Positions 35,001 to 43,822 of a DNA stretch of 64,000 nt are shown here, piece by piece. Origin of the DNA: Leptobrachium leishanense. Taxonomy: Eukaryota; Chordata; Amphibia; Anura; Megophryidae. The number at the start of each line of letters is the position of its first letter. Within the stretch, counting starts at the first letter, position 1. The notes beneath the pieces are model-generated. The model made no database searches, was not told the DNA's origin, and saw nothing but the letters and a program-made list of their open reading frames with translations. A program made the position numbers and the translations under genes. The stretch is taken from NCBI GenBank assembly GCA_009667805.1, contig CM019065.1, forward strand, positions 19,495,822 through 19,559,821. Direction: 5' to 3'.

Positions 35001-38000
35001 ACACAAATAATCACATCACTGGAATGCTTCTCCGGGACCTCTTGTTGTATCTGGTTATCTTTTGCATGCATCGAGGGTGGTACCCGCTGAGTTTTCCAAA
35101 GAAAAAGCTCTCAAAACTAGCTTCCAAAACAATAATAATTAATTAACAGTTAGAGTAGACAATGGGTCTCTCAAAGTCATGCAAAGCAGGTCATTAAAGA
35201 GTAGTATGGCCATGTCACCCGGTTACTTGCTTTTTCTTTGTTCATGGTGATGACCATGGCCGGATTAACATAGGGGCAGATGGAGCAGCAGCTTCAGGCC
35301 CATGCCCCAGAATAGGCCCAGAGAAAGGATAACTTTGTCTGCATTGATGGGCATTTGGACCTCTATATCTCCAACTCCATAGCAGCTATAGGGTCATGTG
35401 AGGTATCACTGGAAAGGCCAGAGCATGTATGTAACACTAAAAATAGAAAGTAAAAATAAAATATTTATTATTTTAACAGAGCAATATTTTTAATCTTTAC
35501 ACCTCACAAGGTCAAGGAAGGTGTCATTGAACAAGTCAGAGTCTGGCCTTTGCATTGATGCCAAACATGACCATGTAAAATCTAAAAGGAAACAAAACAA
35601 AAAAAAATATTTTACCTTTAGTTCCAAAGCAATGGCATTGTCCATTTGTCATGTATAACATGAGCAATACCACTGCCATTACTCACCTTCTCATTTCCCA
35701 TGTAGGGATGAGCCGAACAACCCCGAGTTCGGTTCGCATTCGAACTCAAACTTTCCAAATGTTCGAATTCGAACTCGAACTCAATACAAGTCAATGGGGC
35801 TGAAAGTTCGATTTTTAGAGTGCCCTCCAAGAGGGCATACATGCTAGATATTTGCCATAAAAGGTGTATGGGGTCCGGGTAGTGCCCTGGGTGACAGGAA
35901 ACAAGGACAAAAAGTTAAAAAAAAGTTTTTAAAGGTACAGTGAGTTTTCCATGAAATAAGGGTTAAAACTAAAAACGAAAAATTCCTTCAAATATCGTGC
36001 CTAGGAGGTCCCCATAACCTGCCCGTGAAGTGGCGGATTTCTAGGATGTATAGAAATATGTAAAAAAACAAAAAATGACATTTCAAATGACGGTAAATGC
36101 TTTTCCTTTAACCCTTTCGCTGCTGAGGCTTTTCCCGCCCCTGTGCTGAGGTCATTTTTACCGGTTTTGCTCATCATGTTTAAACGTGTTTTGAAGGCTT
36201 ATTTTAGTATATGACCCAGACATATTATATATCGTTCTTTCCGTCAGACTCGGTAGATTCATAATATGTCATTATTATATGTATACGTTATGTCATGTCT
36301 GTATATTATAACAAAAAATGCAATAAAATATGTATTTTCAATAATTTACAATGTGTAAAGTGTTTTTTTTCACATTTTAACATGCGACCAATTGCGGTTA
36401 TATTTTGTATGGGGTGCGCTTGTTAAAAAAATTAGAGATGGGGTCTCGTTACATTTTTTTTTGGGGAAAATTACACTATTTTTAACAAACGCACCGCATA
36501 CAAAAATCGTTAGTGCAGCATCATTGTTCACATTATAATTGAAATGGGAACAATATTGCTGCATTAACAAACCAAAAAAAAGAAAAAAAAAGTGTTTATT
36601 TTTTTTTTATAATTTTTTTTAAATTGTTTTTAATTTTTTTTTTTCTTTTTTTTTTTTTTTTACAGACTTTTTCACTTTCATGTTTGGTATCGTTGGAACG
36701 GCCATGCTCTGGCCGATCCAACCATACCAAACATTAACCACTAACTGCCACGGATCAGGAGATAGGGAGTTCATTGGAACTCCCTATCTCCACAGTTGGT
36801 GGCAGTTAGGGGTTAAGTCCAGGACTGGCGTCATCGTGCTACGCACGATGACGCCAGTCCTCAGGGGAGTTCCCGGAGGCTTGGCCGACATCCAAGATGT
36901 CGGCCAGCTCCGGGAAAGGATCGCGAACCGGCGCTTTTCAGCGCCGATTCGCGATCCAGCTCCCCAGGGGTTAATACCAGGCACCATTTGGAAGGGCAGG
37001 CTGTGCCCTTCCAAATGATGCCTGGGTTAACCCCCGCAGAGCCGCCGATCGGGAGGGAGAGAGGTCCGAAGGACCTCCCCCCCTCCCTTTCAGGCGCCTC
37101 CTACGCACATGCGGGGGGGACGCCTGAATTAGGTGTCATCGCGCTGCCGCGATGACACCTAATTCTGGCGGCTGCAGTCCCGGATGCTGGGCTGACATCG
37201 AGGATGTCAGCCCGCACCGGGGGGGCCAGCGATCGGCCGGAACCCGGCCGAACGCTGACCCCAATGGGAGGACGCGCTCAGCGCGTCCTCCGCATAGCAG
37301 CGGGAATGCTGAGGATGCGCTGAGCGTGTCCTCAGCATTGAAGTGGTTAATCTATCCATAAACAACTGCTTGGGGCGGCAGTCTGTATGAAAAGAGGAGA
37401 CATTTTTGGACACGCAGAAAAAGTTTACTGATTTTTTGGCGGTGAAAAGCAGGAGAATGACTGGAGAATGGAAAATTCTAGACCAAATAGCCGATTCGGA
37501 AAGTGAGATAAATGGGAGAATTTTTCTGGTTTGGCTATTTTGACCTAGAATTTTCTCTTCAGTCATTCTCCTGAGTTTTACCTTTACCTGGTGAAGAGCA
37601 GGAGAATGGCTGGAGAATGGAAAATTCTAGGTCAAAATAGCCAAACCAGAAAAATTCTCCCATTTATCTCACATTCCAAAACGGCTATTTGGTCCAGATT
37701 GTTCTCTTTTCCTGCCATTCTCCTGGTTTTCACTTTTCTCTGAACAACCCTGAGAGAGAGGTGAAAGCCAGGAGAACTGGCAGGAGAAGAGAACAATCTA
37801 GACCAAATAGCCGATTTGGAAAGTGAGATAAATGGGAGAATTTTTCTGGTTTGGCTATTTTGACCTAGAATTTTCTCTTCAGTCATTCTCCTGAGTTTCA
37901 CCTTTCTCTGAATAACCCTGACAGGGTTATTCAGAGAGCAGTGAAAAGCAGGAGAATGACTGGAGAATGGAAAATTCTAGGTCAAAATAGCAGATTTGGA

Positions 38001-41000
38001 AAGGGAGATGAATGGGAGAATTTTTCTGGTTTGGCTATTTTGACCTAGAATTTTCACTTCTCCAGTTATTCTCCTGCTTTTCACCACTCTCTGAATAACC
38101 CTGTGAAAGTTTAATCCCGAGGTGAAAAATAACATTGCTTTAGATGTTAAAAGCGGGCAATGAGGAAATTTTGTATTTTTTTCACACAGCAGTTAAATGC
38201 AGCATATTAGGAAGTTTTAGAAGGGAAATTAACAATTCTCAAATCTCAATCAGAAGCAGACACTACCCCACCCCCTCAGTATAGTGTACAATGTATCAAA
38301 TTGATTAGACCAGACTAAAAACAGCTGTTGCTATGCGTTTGAAAAACACAGGTCATTTAGAGTTGAGAATCTTTGCACGTACACATTAGTTTTTAATTCA
38401 ATATCTAATAAACCGTTGCTTATAATATTCTGCAGTAAAGAGTCTCTTTATTTCTAGATTTTTTAAGCATTTTTTATACTTTTTTCAAATTTTTTTTTTT
38501 TCCGAACTCGAACCGAACACACCCAAAAAGTTCGAAGTTCCTGAACTTTCGAATGACCAAAGTTCGAATCGAACTCGGAACTGATCGAACCGAACAGCTC
38601 ATCCCTATTCCCATGCTGGAAGCAATGTCAGTGTTTTATAAATAGTCATATTATTCATAAAACCTCATCCTCCAAAACACAAGGGAAATATTTCATTTTT
38701 TTCATTTTTTGGTTAAAATTGTATATTTTCTCCGAAAATGCAGTAACCGATTCCAATTTCAATTTTTTTTAACAAGAATTCCATATAGAATATATAACCA
38801 CAAAGGTTTGGATGATAAAATGTGAAAAAAATAATTTTACAAGCTTAAAAGGATTGAAATCTGAATGGAAATGTACTCACACAGTATCTGCCTGGTTACA
38901 TATACCCGTAACTGCAATATTAAATAACCGAAAATATGTTTTCATTTCACTAAATTCCAAAAAAGCCACTAAAATATTCAGCTCCAGCCCCACAGAGATC
39001 TTACTCAGGCCCTGGTGATGACAAGTGTTGCTAATTCCCACAGTATCTCCTGAAAAGTGTGATCCCTTCTGTCAGGTGATACTTTTGATCTCACTGCTAT
39101 ATTTCAGAGGTCCTGCTAAACATCAAAGGGGTTATTCAAAGACAGCCGAATTGACACAGAAATTGCACCGAACAGTGAATTTCCCAGTGCCATTTCGTGG
39201 CCATTCGGCTATTCAAAAAGCAGGCAGTTCACCAAATATTAGCGAATTGCCAGCAAAATACAGTGCCTGTTCGACGGCAGTGAAATCCCCCATATAGACT
39301 TCACAGGCACCGAACAGCAGAGAAATGTCAGCTTGCCCTGATTTTCAGTGGTTTTATTCGGCAGGTTTAATCAGGCGAATCCCATAGGTTTCAATGTTAA
39401 AAATATTCCCAATTTTATTAAATATTTGCTAGACCGTTTATTCTTTTAATTTGCAGCAAAAAGTCTCTTTATTTATATTTTAGGATTTTTACGCATTTTT
39501 AGGTATTTTTTCAGCAAGTTTTTTTTCTTTTTCTGTAACAGAGCTTTTTATTATTATTCATAGGATCTTATATGTAATTTTTGTGCTGTAGTATTTTTTC
39601 TTTCGATCGTCGGTTTGTCGGCTTTTTCCGGAGGCTGGTCGACGCTCTGTTCGGCAGGTCGTCGGGTTGATTCAGTGTTTTTTCCGCAGTTTTTCTATTC
39701 GATCCAGCGAGTTTTCAGAGGTTTTTCAGATCGAGTCGGTGTTTTTTGGAATGCGTTTGCCGGTGATCAATGTGGCGGTTTTGCAGCGGTTATTCAGAAG
39801 CGTTCGGCAGTGTGTTCCCTGCACTTTAGGGACCTTGTGGTGAATGCTGAGTTCATCACAGGGTCAGCGAATTTGACTCCCTGAAGTGTGGGGAACAAAA
39901 GAACACTGAAATTCCGCTGGAATTTTGGCGCTCTTTGAATAACCCTACAAGACATTATTTCCCTGACCCCACAATTCCCCCTTAAAAAAATACCTGGCTA
40001 GTATCTCTTTTTTCATCTCTCGTAACACTACTCCCATGTGTTTCAGAGTGTTGCTTTTAGTTATTTTTTCTCTATTTTAAGACATTTGCAAAATTTTGTG
40101 TCAAAAATAGTATTGTGAGTTAATAGTCATATTTCACTGTCCACCAGGTTCCAATATCTGACTGTACTCAACGCTGTCCACCTGGTTTTCGGAAATTACT
40201 AAGGAAGGACATGCCCATCTGCTGTTTTCAATGTATTCCTTGTCCTCTGGGTGAGATTTCTAATGGAACAGGTCGGTATCCTTTATCATAATGTCAACAT
40301 TCTTAATTTCGAAATATGCTTTGAGAAGGTTCTGCTATAAAGAGATCATGCAAAGAGGAAAGATAAAATTATCAAAATTAAAATCTTCTGTAGAAAAAAA
40401 TACTGAAAACAGATTTGAGACAGAAGTTAAAGAGCTACTCTAGGGTTAAAATAAATGGGGGGAAGCAGAGAGGTTAAACAATAATCTCTCCTGATCCCTT
40501 TCACAAGCCTCTCTCCTGGTTTAACCCCAGAGTTTGTGAGTAGACTCTGCTTAATTCCTCTCTTGGTGCTTCAACAGATAGGACGTAGTGCAGCCTACTC
40601 TCAGCCGGTGGATGTCATGCGACCATTGGGAACCTGGTCTCAAGCTATTGACTAGAAAAGAGTCGCTAAACTCACCACGCTCAGAGATTTGGGTTAGCCC
40701 TTCTAAGAGGACCCGAAGGTTCACAGTGGTCACATTGCATAGATTTGTCTCTATATTGAAAATGTGCTTTTTGGGTAATTATTTCTATGTATATCTTTAT
40801 TTCTAACTCTTTTAGACTCACTATACTGCATCAAGTGTCCATGGGATATGTGGCCAGATACCAAGAAAGTGAAATGTCTTTCAAAGAACAGAGAGTTCCT
40901 CTCCTACGAAGAACCTTTAGGAGCCACCTTAGTGGCTACAAGTGTTTTCTCCTCCTTGCTGCCAGTTTCCATAACTGGACTTTTCATTTGTTACAAGAAC

Positions 41001-41726
41001 ACCCCTATTGTCAGAGCAAGCAACTTCTCTTTAAGTTGCCTTCTCCTCATCTCCATGTCTCTCTGTTTCCTCAGTTCCTTGCTATTTTTAGGTTACCCTC
41101 AGCCTGAGAAATGTCTCTTACAACAAGTCACATTCGGCACAGTCTTTACACTTTGTGTCTCTTGTATTTTAGCCAAAACCTTCATGGTGGTTTTTGCTTT
41201 CATGGCGACAAAGCCTGGGAGTAGGTTGAAAAAATGGGCTAGCCCTCAGACATCCTACATGATTGTTGCCTTGTCCTCCTTCTTGCAATTAGTGTTATGC
41301 ATCTCTTGGATCTCACTTGCTCCTCCGTTCCCAGAAGACAACATACAAACCAAACCAGGAACAATCATTGTTGAATGTAATGAGGGTTCAGCCATAACAT
41401 TTTGGATTATGTTGGGGTATCTTGGTCTCTTGGCCACCATCAGTTTCATTGTTGCCTTCTTGGCCAGGAGACTTCCCGACAGCTTCAACGAGGCCAAGTT
41501 CATCACCTTCAGCATGTTGGCCTTCCTCAGTGTCTGGGTGTCCTATATACCGGCTTCTCTTAGTTCTACTGGAAAGTACACACTGGCAATGGAGGTCTTT
41601 GCCATCCTGTCTTCAACCTGGGCTCTGGTTATTTGCATGTTTGTCCCAAAATGTTTTATTATATTGTTCAGACCTGTCATGAACTCGAAGGAACATCTCA
41701 TGGGGAAACATAAGAGCTATCACTAA
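20078..41726 (+). CDS. Vomeronasal type-2 receptor gene 2, complete and open (7 coding exons, 870 aa)
   Basis: Joined exons: 20078-20082, 27619-27846, 28163-28454, 29536-30360, 32784-33011, 40148-40271, 40816-41726. The sum is 2613 bases, 871 codons with stop, with GT-AG borders and compatible phases throughout. Residues 1-22 form a signal peptide; about 35-526 the bilobed ligand-binding domain (exons 2-5); 527-580 the cysteine-rich linker; about 590-850 the seven-helix domain. In known family members the protein sits in the membrane of chemosensory neurons and signals through G proteins. No stop or frameshift is seen in any exon. The 7.5 kb first intron and 7.1 kb fifth intron are packed with repeats. 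The five-base first coding exon is inferred from phase and from its duplicate at gene 3; the other six exons are firm. Confidence 0.85.
20143..20569. mobile_element. Small TIR MITE, GGCTARGGTCAGAC family, copy 3
   Basis: Starts ggctagggtcagactaacgc and ends gcgttagtctgaccctagcc. It lies 60 bases inside the first intron of V2R gene 2. Closely similar to the nested copy at 14862-15274. Flanks are TA on both sides, which leaves the target-site type open. Confidence 0.85.
20590..21460 (-). mobile_element. GGGTTATTCAGAGAG-family element, reverse copy with internal duplication
   Basis: Family core in reverse orientation (near 21360-21450: ccaccgaatggcagggcaat, then ctctgaatagacgaag). A block starting cagccgccgatcacagcgca at 20641 returns at 20973 (cagccgccgaacacagcgca) with over 80 bases of near identity, a tandem duplication of about 332 bases. 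Outer ends are not clear. Confidence 0.55.
21829..22725 (+). mobile_element. GGGTTATTCAGAGAG-family TIR element, degenerate copy
   Basis: Left end ttttcagagagagccgatct, right end tcggtgctctctgaacaccc, with the shared core (ttcggcggcagtgaaatccc at about 21969). No coding capacity. Confidence 0.6.
23034..23083. repeat. Short hairpin ending in TTAA, piggyBac-like relic
   Basis: accacttggct at 23034 pairs with agccaagtggt before TTAA at 23080-23083. The outer words match the end style of the element at 36108-37350 (aagtggttaa). Only one end is present, so it is a fragment. Confidence 0.4.
23404..26562 (+). repeat. 36-37-bp minisatellite in intron 1 of V2R gene 2, about 87 units
   Basis: Unit: ggagccaggccttgtacaga then tcattctgcaggtggg, with an optional extra g. 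Common variants are cactctg for cattctg and agccggg or agctagg for agccagg. Each unit has a PstI site (ctgcag). The open frames over this block in several frames are caused by 36/37-base phase changes and repeat the same short peptide; none is a gene. Confidence 0.97.
27619..27846 (+). CDS. V2R gene 2 exon 2 (signal peptide and N-terminus)
   Basis: Acceptor tccttctggttcag, donor aaaac|gtaaga. Encodes VKIHVYWSIWHFLLTYLLPA (hydrophobic signal segment) and ends in EPCKT, phase 2. The gene 3 copy at 53287-53514 has identical length. The start codon is not in this exon. Confidence 0.88.
28163..28454 (+). CDS. V2R gene 2 exon 3 (ligand-binding domain, first part)
   Basis: Acceptor ttttacacgtag; donor cccccag|gtaagg; 292 bp. 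Reads FRYKKFLQFHVMRFALDEIN, then NPSLLPNVTLGFQVYDSCFG, the conserved start of lobe 1 in V2Rs. Phase 2 in, phase 0 out. Confidence 0.92.
29290..29475 (+). pseudogene. Relic duplicate(s) of the exon 4 acceptor and exon start
   Basis: At 29317 an acceptor (tctctttatag) is followed by attagctatttatccaccag and, one frame on, codons for LKDKTQFPSHF. This parallels the real exon start at 29536 (ISHFST, then SDKTQFPSF). The introns before both also match (ctaaacata then a T-rich tail). A third, weaker copy may start at 29431 (ctctcag|attagttac). Spacing is about 105-115 bases. The relic at 29317 has lost one base and stops being alignable after about 60 bases. Confidence 0.65.
29536..30360 (+). CDS. 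V2R gene 2 exon 4 (ligand-binding domain, main part)
   Basis: Acceptor tttgtccttgtag; donor accatggcag|gtaaga; 825 bp, 275 codons, phase 0 both sides, fully open. Contains LHFGWTWVGLVAVDDDYG, the conserved strand-turn of the Venus-flytrap fold, and ends CADFMHFKPWQ. Length equals the usual approx. 0.8 kb third exon of vertebrate V2Rs. Confidence 0.93.
31280..31407. mobile_element. Short hAT-like MITE
   Basis: Inverted ends ccgggggtgagcaacct and agttgctcaacctg, with the inner pair cagatgttttggaact / agatctggatggcc. Flanks share ccttaag. Located in intron 4 of V2R gene 2. Confidence 0.6.
31536..32002. mobile_element. TIR element, about 0.47 kb
   Basis: Left gaggttatttactaagcacc and right ggttagtgaatagctccttt are inverted relatives; inside are further paired blocks (gttcattatcg, gaagttcaccaaac). 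No coding capacity and ends are only partly matched. Confidence 0.5.
32064..32714. mobile_element. TIR element with telomere-like core, 9-bp target duplication
   Basis: The identical 9-mers ctttgcaac flank the element (32064-32072 and 32706-32714). The body (32073-32705) has long imperfect TIRs: left aaatccctac, aaccaggttccctaatgcca; right the reverse of aaatccctaaagccaggttc. The middle, about 32240-32560, is a degenerate array of ccctaa / ccctaaacctag units. A 9-bp duplication suggests a Mutator-like element, though this rests on the TSD alone. Sits in intron 4 of V2R gene 2. Confidence 0.8.
32240..32560. repeat. Interstitial telomere-like (CCCTAA)n array
   Basis: Some 45-50 units of ccctaa, ccccctaa and aacctag types. 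It is bounded on the right by a short inverted turn (ctagggttagggtgttag). It is wholly inside the TIR element, so it was carried here by transposition and is not a fusion of chromosome ends. Confidence 0.88.
32784..33011 (+). CDS. V2R gene 2 exon 5 (end of ligand-binding domain)
   Basis: Acceptor ttctgacttgcag; donor aaggacag|gtacaa, a weaker donor than the others; 228 bp, phase 0 on both sides. Reads LLYYIQKARVTLSNGRELFF, then GDPPAVYDIVNWQ and VKVGIYD, standard for the last lobe of V2R ligand-binding domains. Confidence 0.92.
33470..33625 (+). mobile_element. tRNA-type SINE with L2-type LINE tail
   Basis: Contains a B-box-like ggtttgaatcccagc, the ccttgggcaagacac block common in vertebrate SINE/L2 bodies, and the tail gagaaatctcaatgtatcct followed by poly-T/A. 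The tail is the same as the LINE 3' end at 57264-57300. It is inserted in a low-complexity repeat (33160-33770) of gactaaaactaaatt words whose family I do not recognise. Confidence 0.72.
33786..34635 (+). mobile_element. GGGTTATTCAGAGAG-family TIR element, complete copy (850 bp)
   Basis: Left gggttattcagagagagccg, right gtataactctctgaataaccc. Core has gttcggcggcagtgaaatcc and accgaacagcagagaaatgt shared with copies at 18060, 21829 and 39128. Lies in intron 5 of V2R gene 2; no coding capacity. Confidence 0.8.
34640..35702. other. Intron 5 stretch of V2R gene 2 without recognised gene
   Basis: Mostly unrecognised. Around 35260-35330 a ggccggattaacataggggc word resembles hAT-type ends, but no partner end is seen. 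Confidence 0.35.
36108..37350. mobile_element. piggyBac-like MITE of serial hairpins, with two readable empty sites
   Basis: Begins ttaaccctttcgctgctgag and ends cagcattgaagtggttaa, flanked by TTAA duplicates. The unoccupied site is present in hAT copy 4 at about 58706-58722 (ttcctttaatctatcc) and, reversed, in copy 1 near 5008-5020, which proves TTAA targeting. From about 36735 onward it is a chain of hairpins: 36821-36861, 36866-36913, 36920-36955, 36976-37026, 37127-37164, 37190-37213, 37270-37291 and 37308-37336. No coding capacity. Confidence 0.88.
37438..38103. mobile_element. Tandem cluster of palindromic GGGTTATTC MITEs
   Basis: The last unit, 37921-38103, is almost fully palindromic (acagggttattcagagagca pairing with tctctgaataaccctgt). 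Three related palindromes precede it, all built from caggagaatgactggagaat, gtcaaaatagcc and their complements. The cluster is nested in hAT copy 3. Confidence 0.8.
39128..39945 (+). mobile_element. GGGTTATTCAGAGAG-family TIR element (818 bp)
   Basis: Left ggggttattcaaagacagcc, right ggcgctctttgaataaccc. Shares the core blocks with 33786-34635. Lies 200 bases upstream of exon 6 of V2R gene 2. Confidence 0.78.
40148..40271 (+). CDS. V2R gene 2 exon 6 (cysteine-rich linker, NCD3G)
   Basis: Acceptor tcactgtccaccag; donor aacag|gtcggt; 124 bp. Reads VPISDCTQRCPPGFRKLL, then PICCFQCIPCPLGEISNGT, with the full cysteine spacing of class C GPCR linkers. Its last G completes an Asp codon with the next exon. 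Confidence 0.93.
40816..41726 (+). CDS. V2R gene 2 last exon (seven-transmembrane domain)
   Basis: Acceptor tttctaactcttttag; open to TAA at 41724-41726, 911 bp. Starts DSLYCIKCPWDMWPDTKK, then seven hydrophobic segments, and ends PKCFIILFRPVMNSKEHLMG. Aligns with gene 1 over its whole length with two extra residues at the C-terminus. A 110-base stretch (41436-41545) is identical to 6515-6624 of gene 1. Confidence 0.95.
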
Positions 41727-41912
41727 TTTAGTGCCAACTAGAGCTGCCTCCTCAATCAAATATTTCAATGTGACCCACCCTTCGAGAACGGCCATGTTGT
41801 GTTTAACATTTGCTTCTGTCACCCCCCATATGTATTATGCCTGATTGCTGGAGCTACTGCTCCAAGACCTTTTTAATGTTGCATATGAAATGTCTTTAAA
41901 ATATACCATGTA

Positions 41913-41918
41913 AATAAA
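41913..41918 (+). promoter_or_regulatory. Polyadenylation signal AATAAA of V2R gene 2
   Basis: AATAAA (followed by a second overlapping ATAAAT) 187 bases after the stop, in a context shared with gene 1 (tgtctttaaaa before, gactaaaacctatgcac after). Confidence 0.65.
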
Positions 41919-42481
41919 TAAATGACTAAAACCTATGCACAAAACCACAAAAACATTGTTTTATTGTTCTTGTGTTTCCTGAAACCCCCACATGTTCGTC
42001 ATTGAGCGCTCAGTACTGCTGTGCTCTAGTGATAGTAGCCGGTATGGAGCATGCTGCTGTTCTTACTCAGTGCTGGAATCCGTGGAAGAGATATTTTTGC
42101 ATACTATGAAGTCTGATTGTTTCATAAAGATTGGAGATACAGGAAGACATATAAAGACAAGCAATAAAACACAACAACGTTAACCGGCAAGATGTGATAC
42201 AGCATAGTAACAGTAGTGCACTTGTAGACAGCATGAAAACTGTAGATACATCTAAAGATACATCGATCTTGAGGACTCCTTGTCTTGTTCGATTCCTGTT
42301 CTTACTCAAAGTCAATTTGAGACTCCAAAATATAAGTAAAAATTTTATATTTATTGTGCCCGGGGCATGGCTGAACGCTGAGAAGAAAAGACCCATGTTG
42401 CGTCAGCTCAAGCTTAAGACACCATTTTGAAAGAATCTCTCTTTTCAATCCAATTCTTCAGTGTACCTTGCAGGCCATAAA

Positions 42482-42965
42482 TCATATCGGCAGAGCTCCG
42501 CCATATTCGTAGTTACAGCCATCGCTATACTTTACCACTGAGCTCTGTGAATATCTGCAGCCTAGCAATCCGAGTCCAGATGTTTCCATGAAACTGAAAT
42601 TGTTGACCCCCATCTTGATGGCCAGGTGCAGAACAGCTTCCAGTTGATAAACCATCCCATTACTGAATAATTTAATGGAGCACAGTCTGCTACTGCAGGC
42701 CCCTACTATCCCAGACACCTTTGATCGTAGGGACTCTGATGCCTTCGACTTTCACACAAAAGAAAGTGATTTGGGAGCTGTCTCTAAGGCCCCAAAAACC
42801 TTTAGGGCTGATGCGTAGTCCATGATAGAGCTCATCAGTGTAGTCCATGAAGTCCATGATAGAGCTCATCAGTGTAATGTGGACATGAGACCTACAGATG
42901 GTGCAGCAGATGGTGAGCACCTTAAAACCTCTGTGGTCGGGATTGTCATTGTCAACAAAGACCAA
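42482..42965 (-). other. Unrecognised minus-strand open frames, possible retrocopy
   Basis: Two overlapping frames, 42690-42965 and 42482-42718, read non-repetitive protein-like sequence (for example LVFVDNDNPDHRGFKVLTIC and MVYQLEAVLHLAIKMGVNN). A local direct repeat (ctgatgagctctatcatgga, twice near 42820-42870) breaks the first. The composition looks coding but I recognise no family. It could be a decayed retrocopy of a cellular gene or chance. Confidence 0.3.
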
Positions 42966-43822
42966 GATTCTTGAAGCCTGGCTAACTCAGGCTATCAAAC
43001 AAATGTCTACTCTGCAAGCTCCAGTACATCACAAGTTGTGCTTGATATGGAGACATGCCATTGAGAATGGTATATCCAGCTGCAAGTTGTTTCTGATGTG
43101 ATCCTGCTGGAGTACCTGCTCCAGGACAACAGTTACTTTTTATATCGTAATTTTTCTTAATATTTATTGTTATATATTATTTCTCTGAAGAAGTCCAGTT
43201 AAAACTCATACCGCGAAACGCGTTGGATTTGTACCGCTATGTTTTGGTTTTAATATAGTTTATGTATTACTATATAATCTGATCTCTGAATAAATAAGGT
43301 GGTGATCCAGTATCAAACTGTCCGGCTCTGTCCTGGTTCTAGAGCCGTCGAGACCAAGAGGTGGAGTGACCTGAGGCTAGTGGAGCATCACAACTCACAT
43401 TGGGAATTCAGATATGCTTGTCTAATCGATTTTCTGGTGCACAGATTCATATACGTGTCACAGTACCACTGGTTTATAACAGTATTACACTATAATAATA
43501 CCTGGTTTGGCCTGTCCATTCAGCAGGGGTCCATGCCATCACAGATAAAGATCATGGGGAAATAGTATAAGCAGCCAAATTTAATCCCGGCCACTCTTAA
43601 ACGTGATGATGCAGAGGGGCGGGGCTCCAAGATACTTTTAAATACCTTGGTTATAAAAGGTCCTGAGGAGCCCTTTGCCACATAGTCCGGGTTATCCAAG
43701 AGTTGTCTGGGCAAATCCCTTCCCATCATTTGATAACCAAAACCCCCAGGCCACCGGAGACAAGAACATCTCCATGCAAGCTGTCCCCTGCTCCAGCAAA
43801 GGGATCCCACAGGAGCGTGGCC

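Larger units (their letters stand above)
35703..38607 (-). mobile_element. hAT, TAGGGATGAGC family, copy 3 (non-autonomous, with nested MITEs)
   Basis: Ends tagggatgagccgaacaacc (35703) and gaacagctcatcccta (38607); the flanking 8-mers are identical, ttcccatg at 35695-35702 and 38608-38615. Same orientation as copies 2 and 4. It keeps the 3' region up to the ggcggcagtctgtatg block, then carries a piggyBac-like MITE (36108-37350) and a cluster of palindromic MITEs (37438-38103). It sits in intron 5 of V2R gene 2 with no transposase sequence. Confidence 0.93.
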
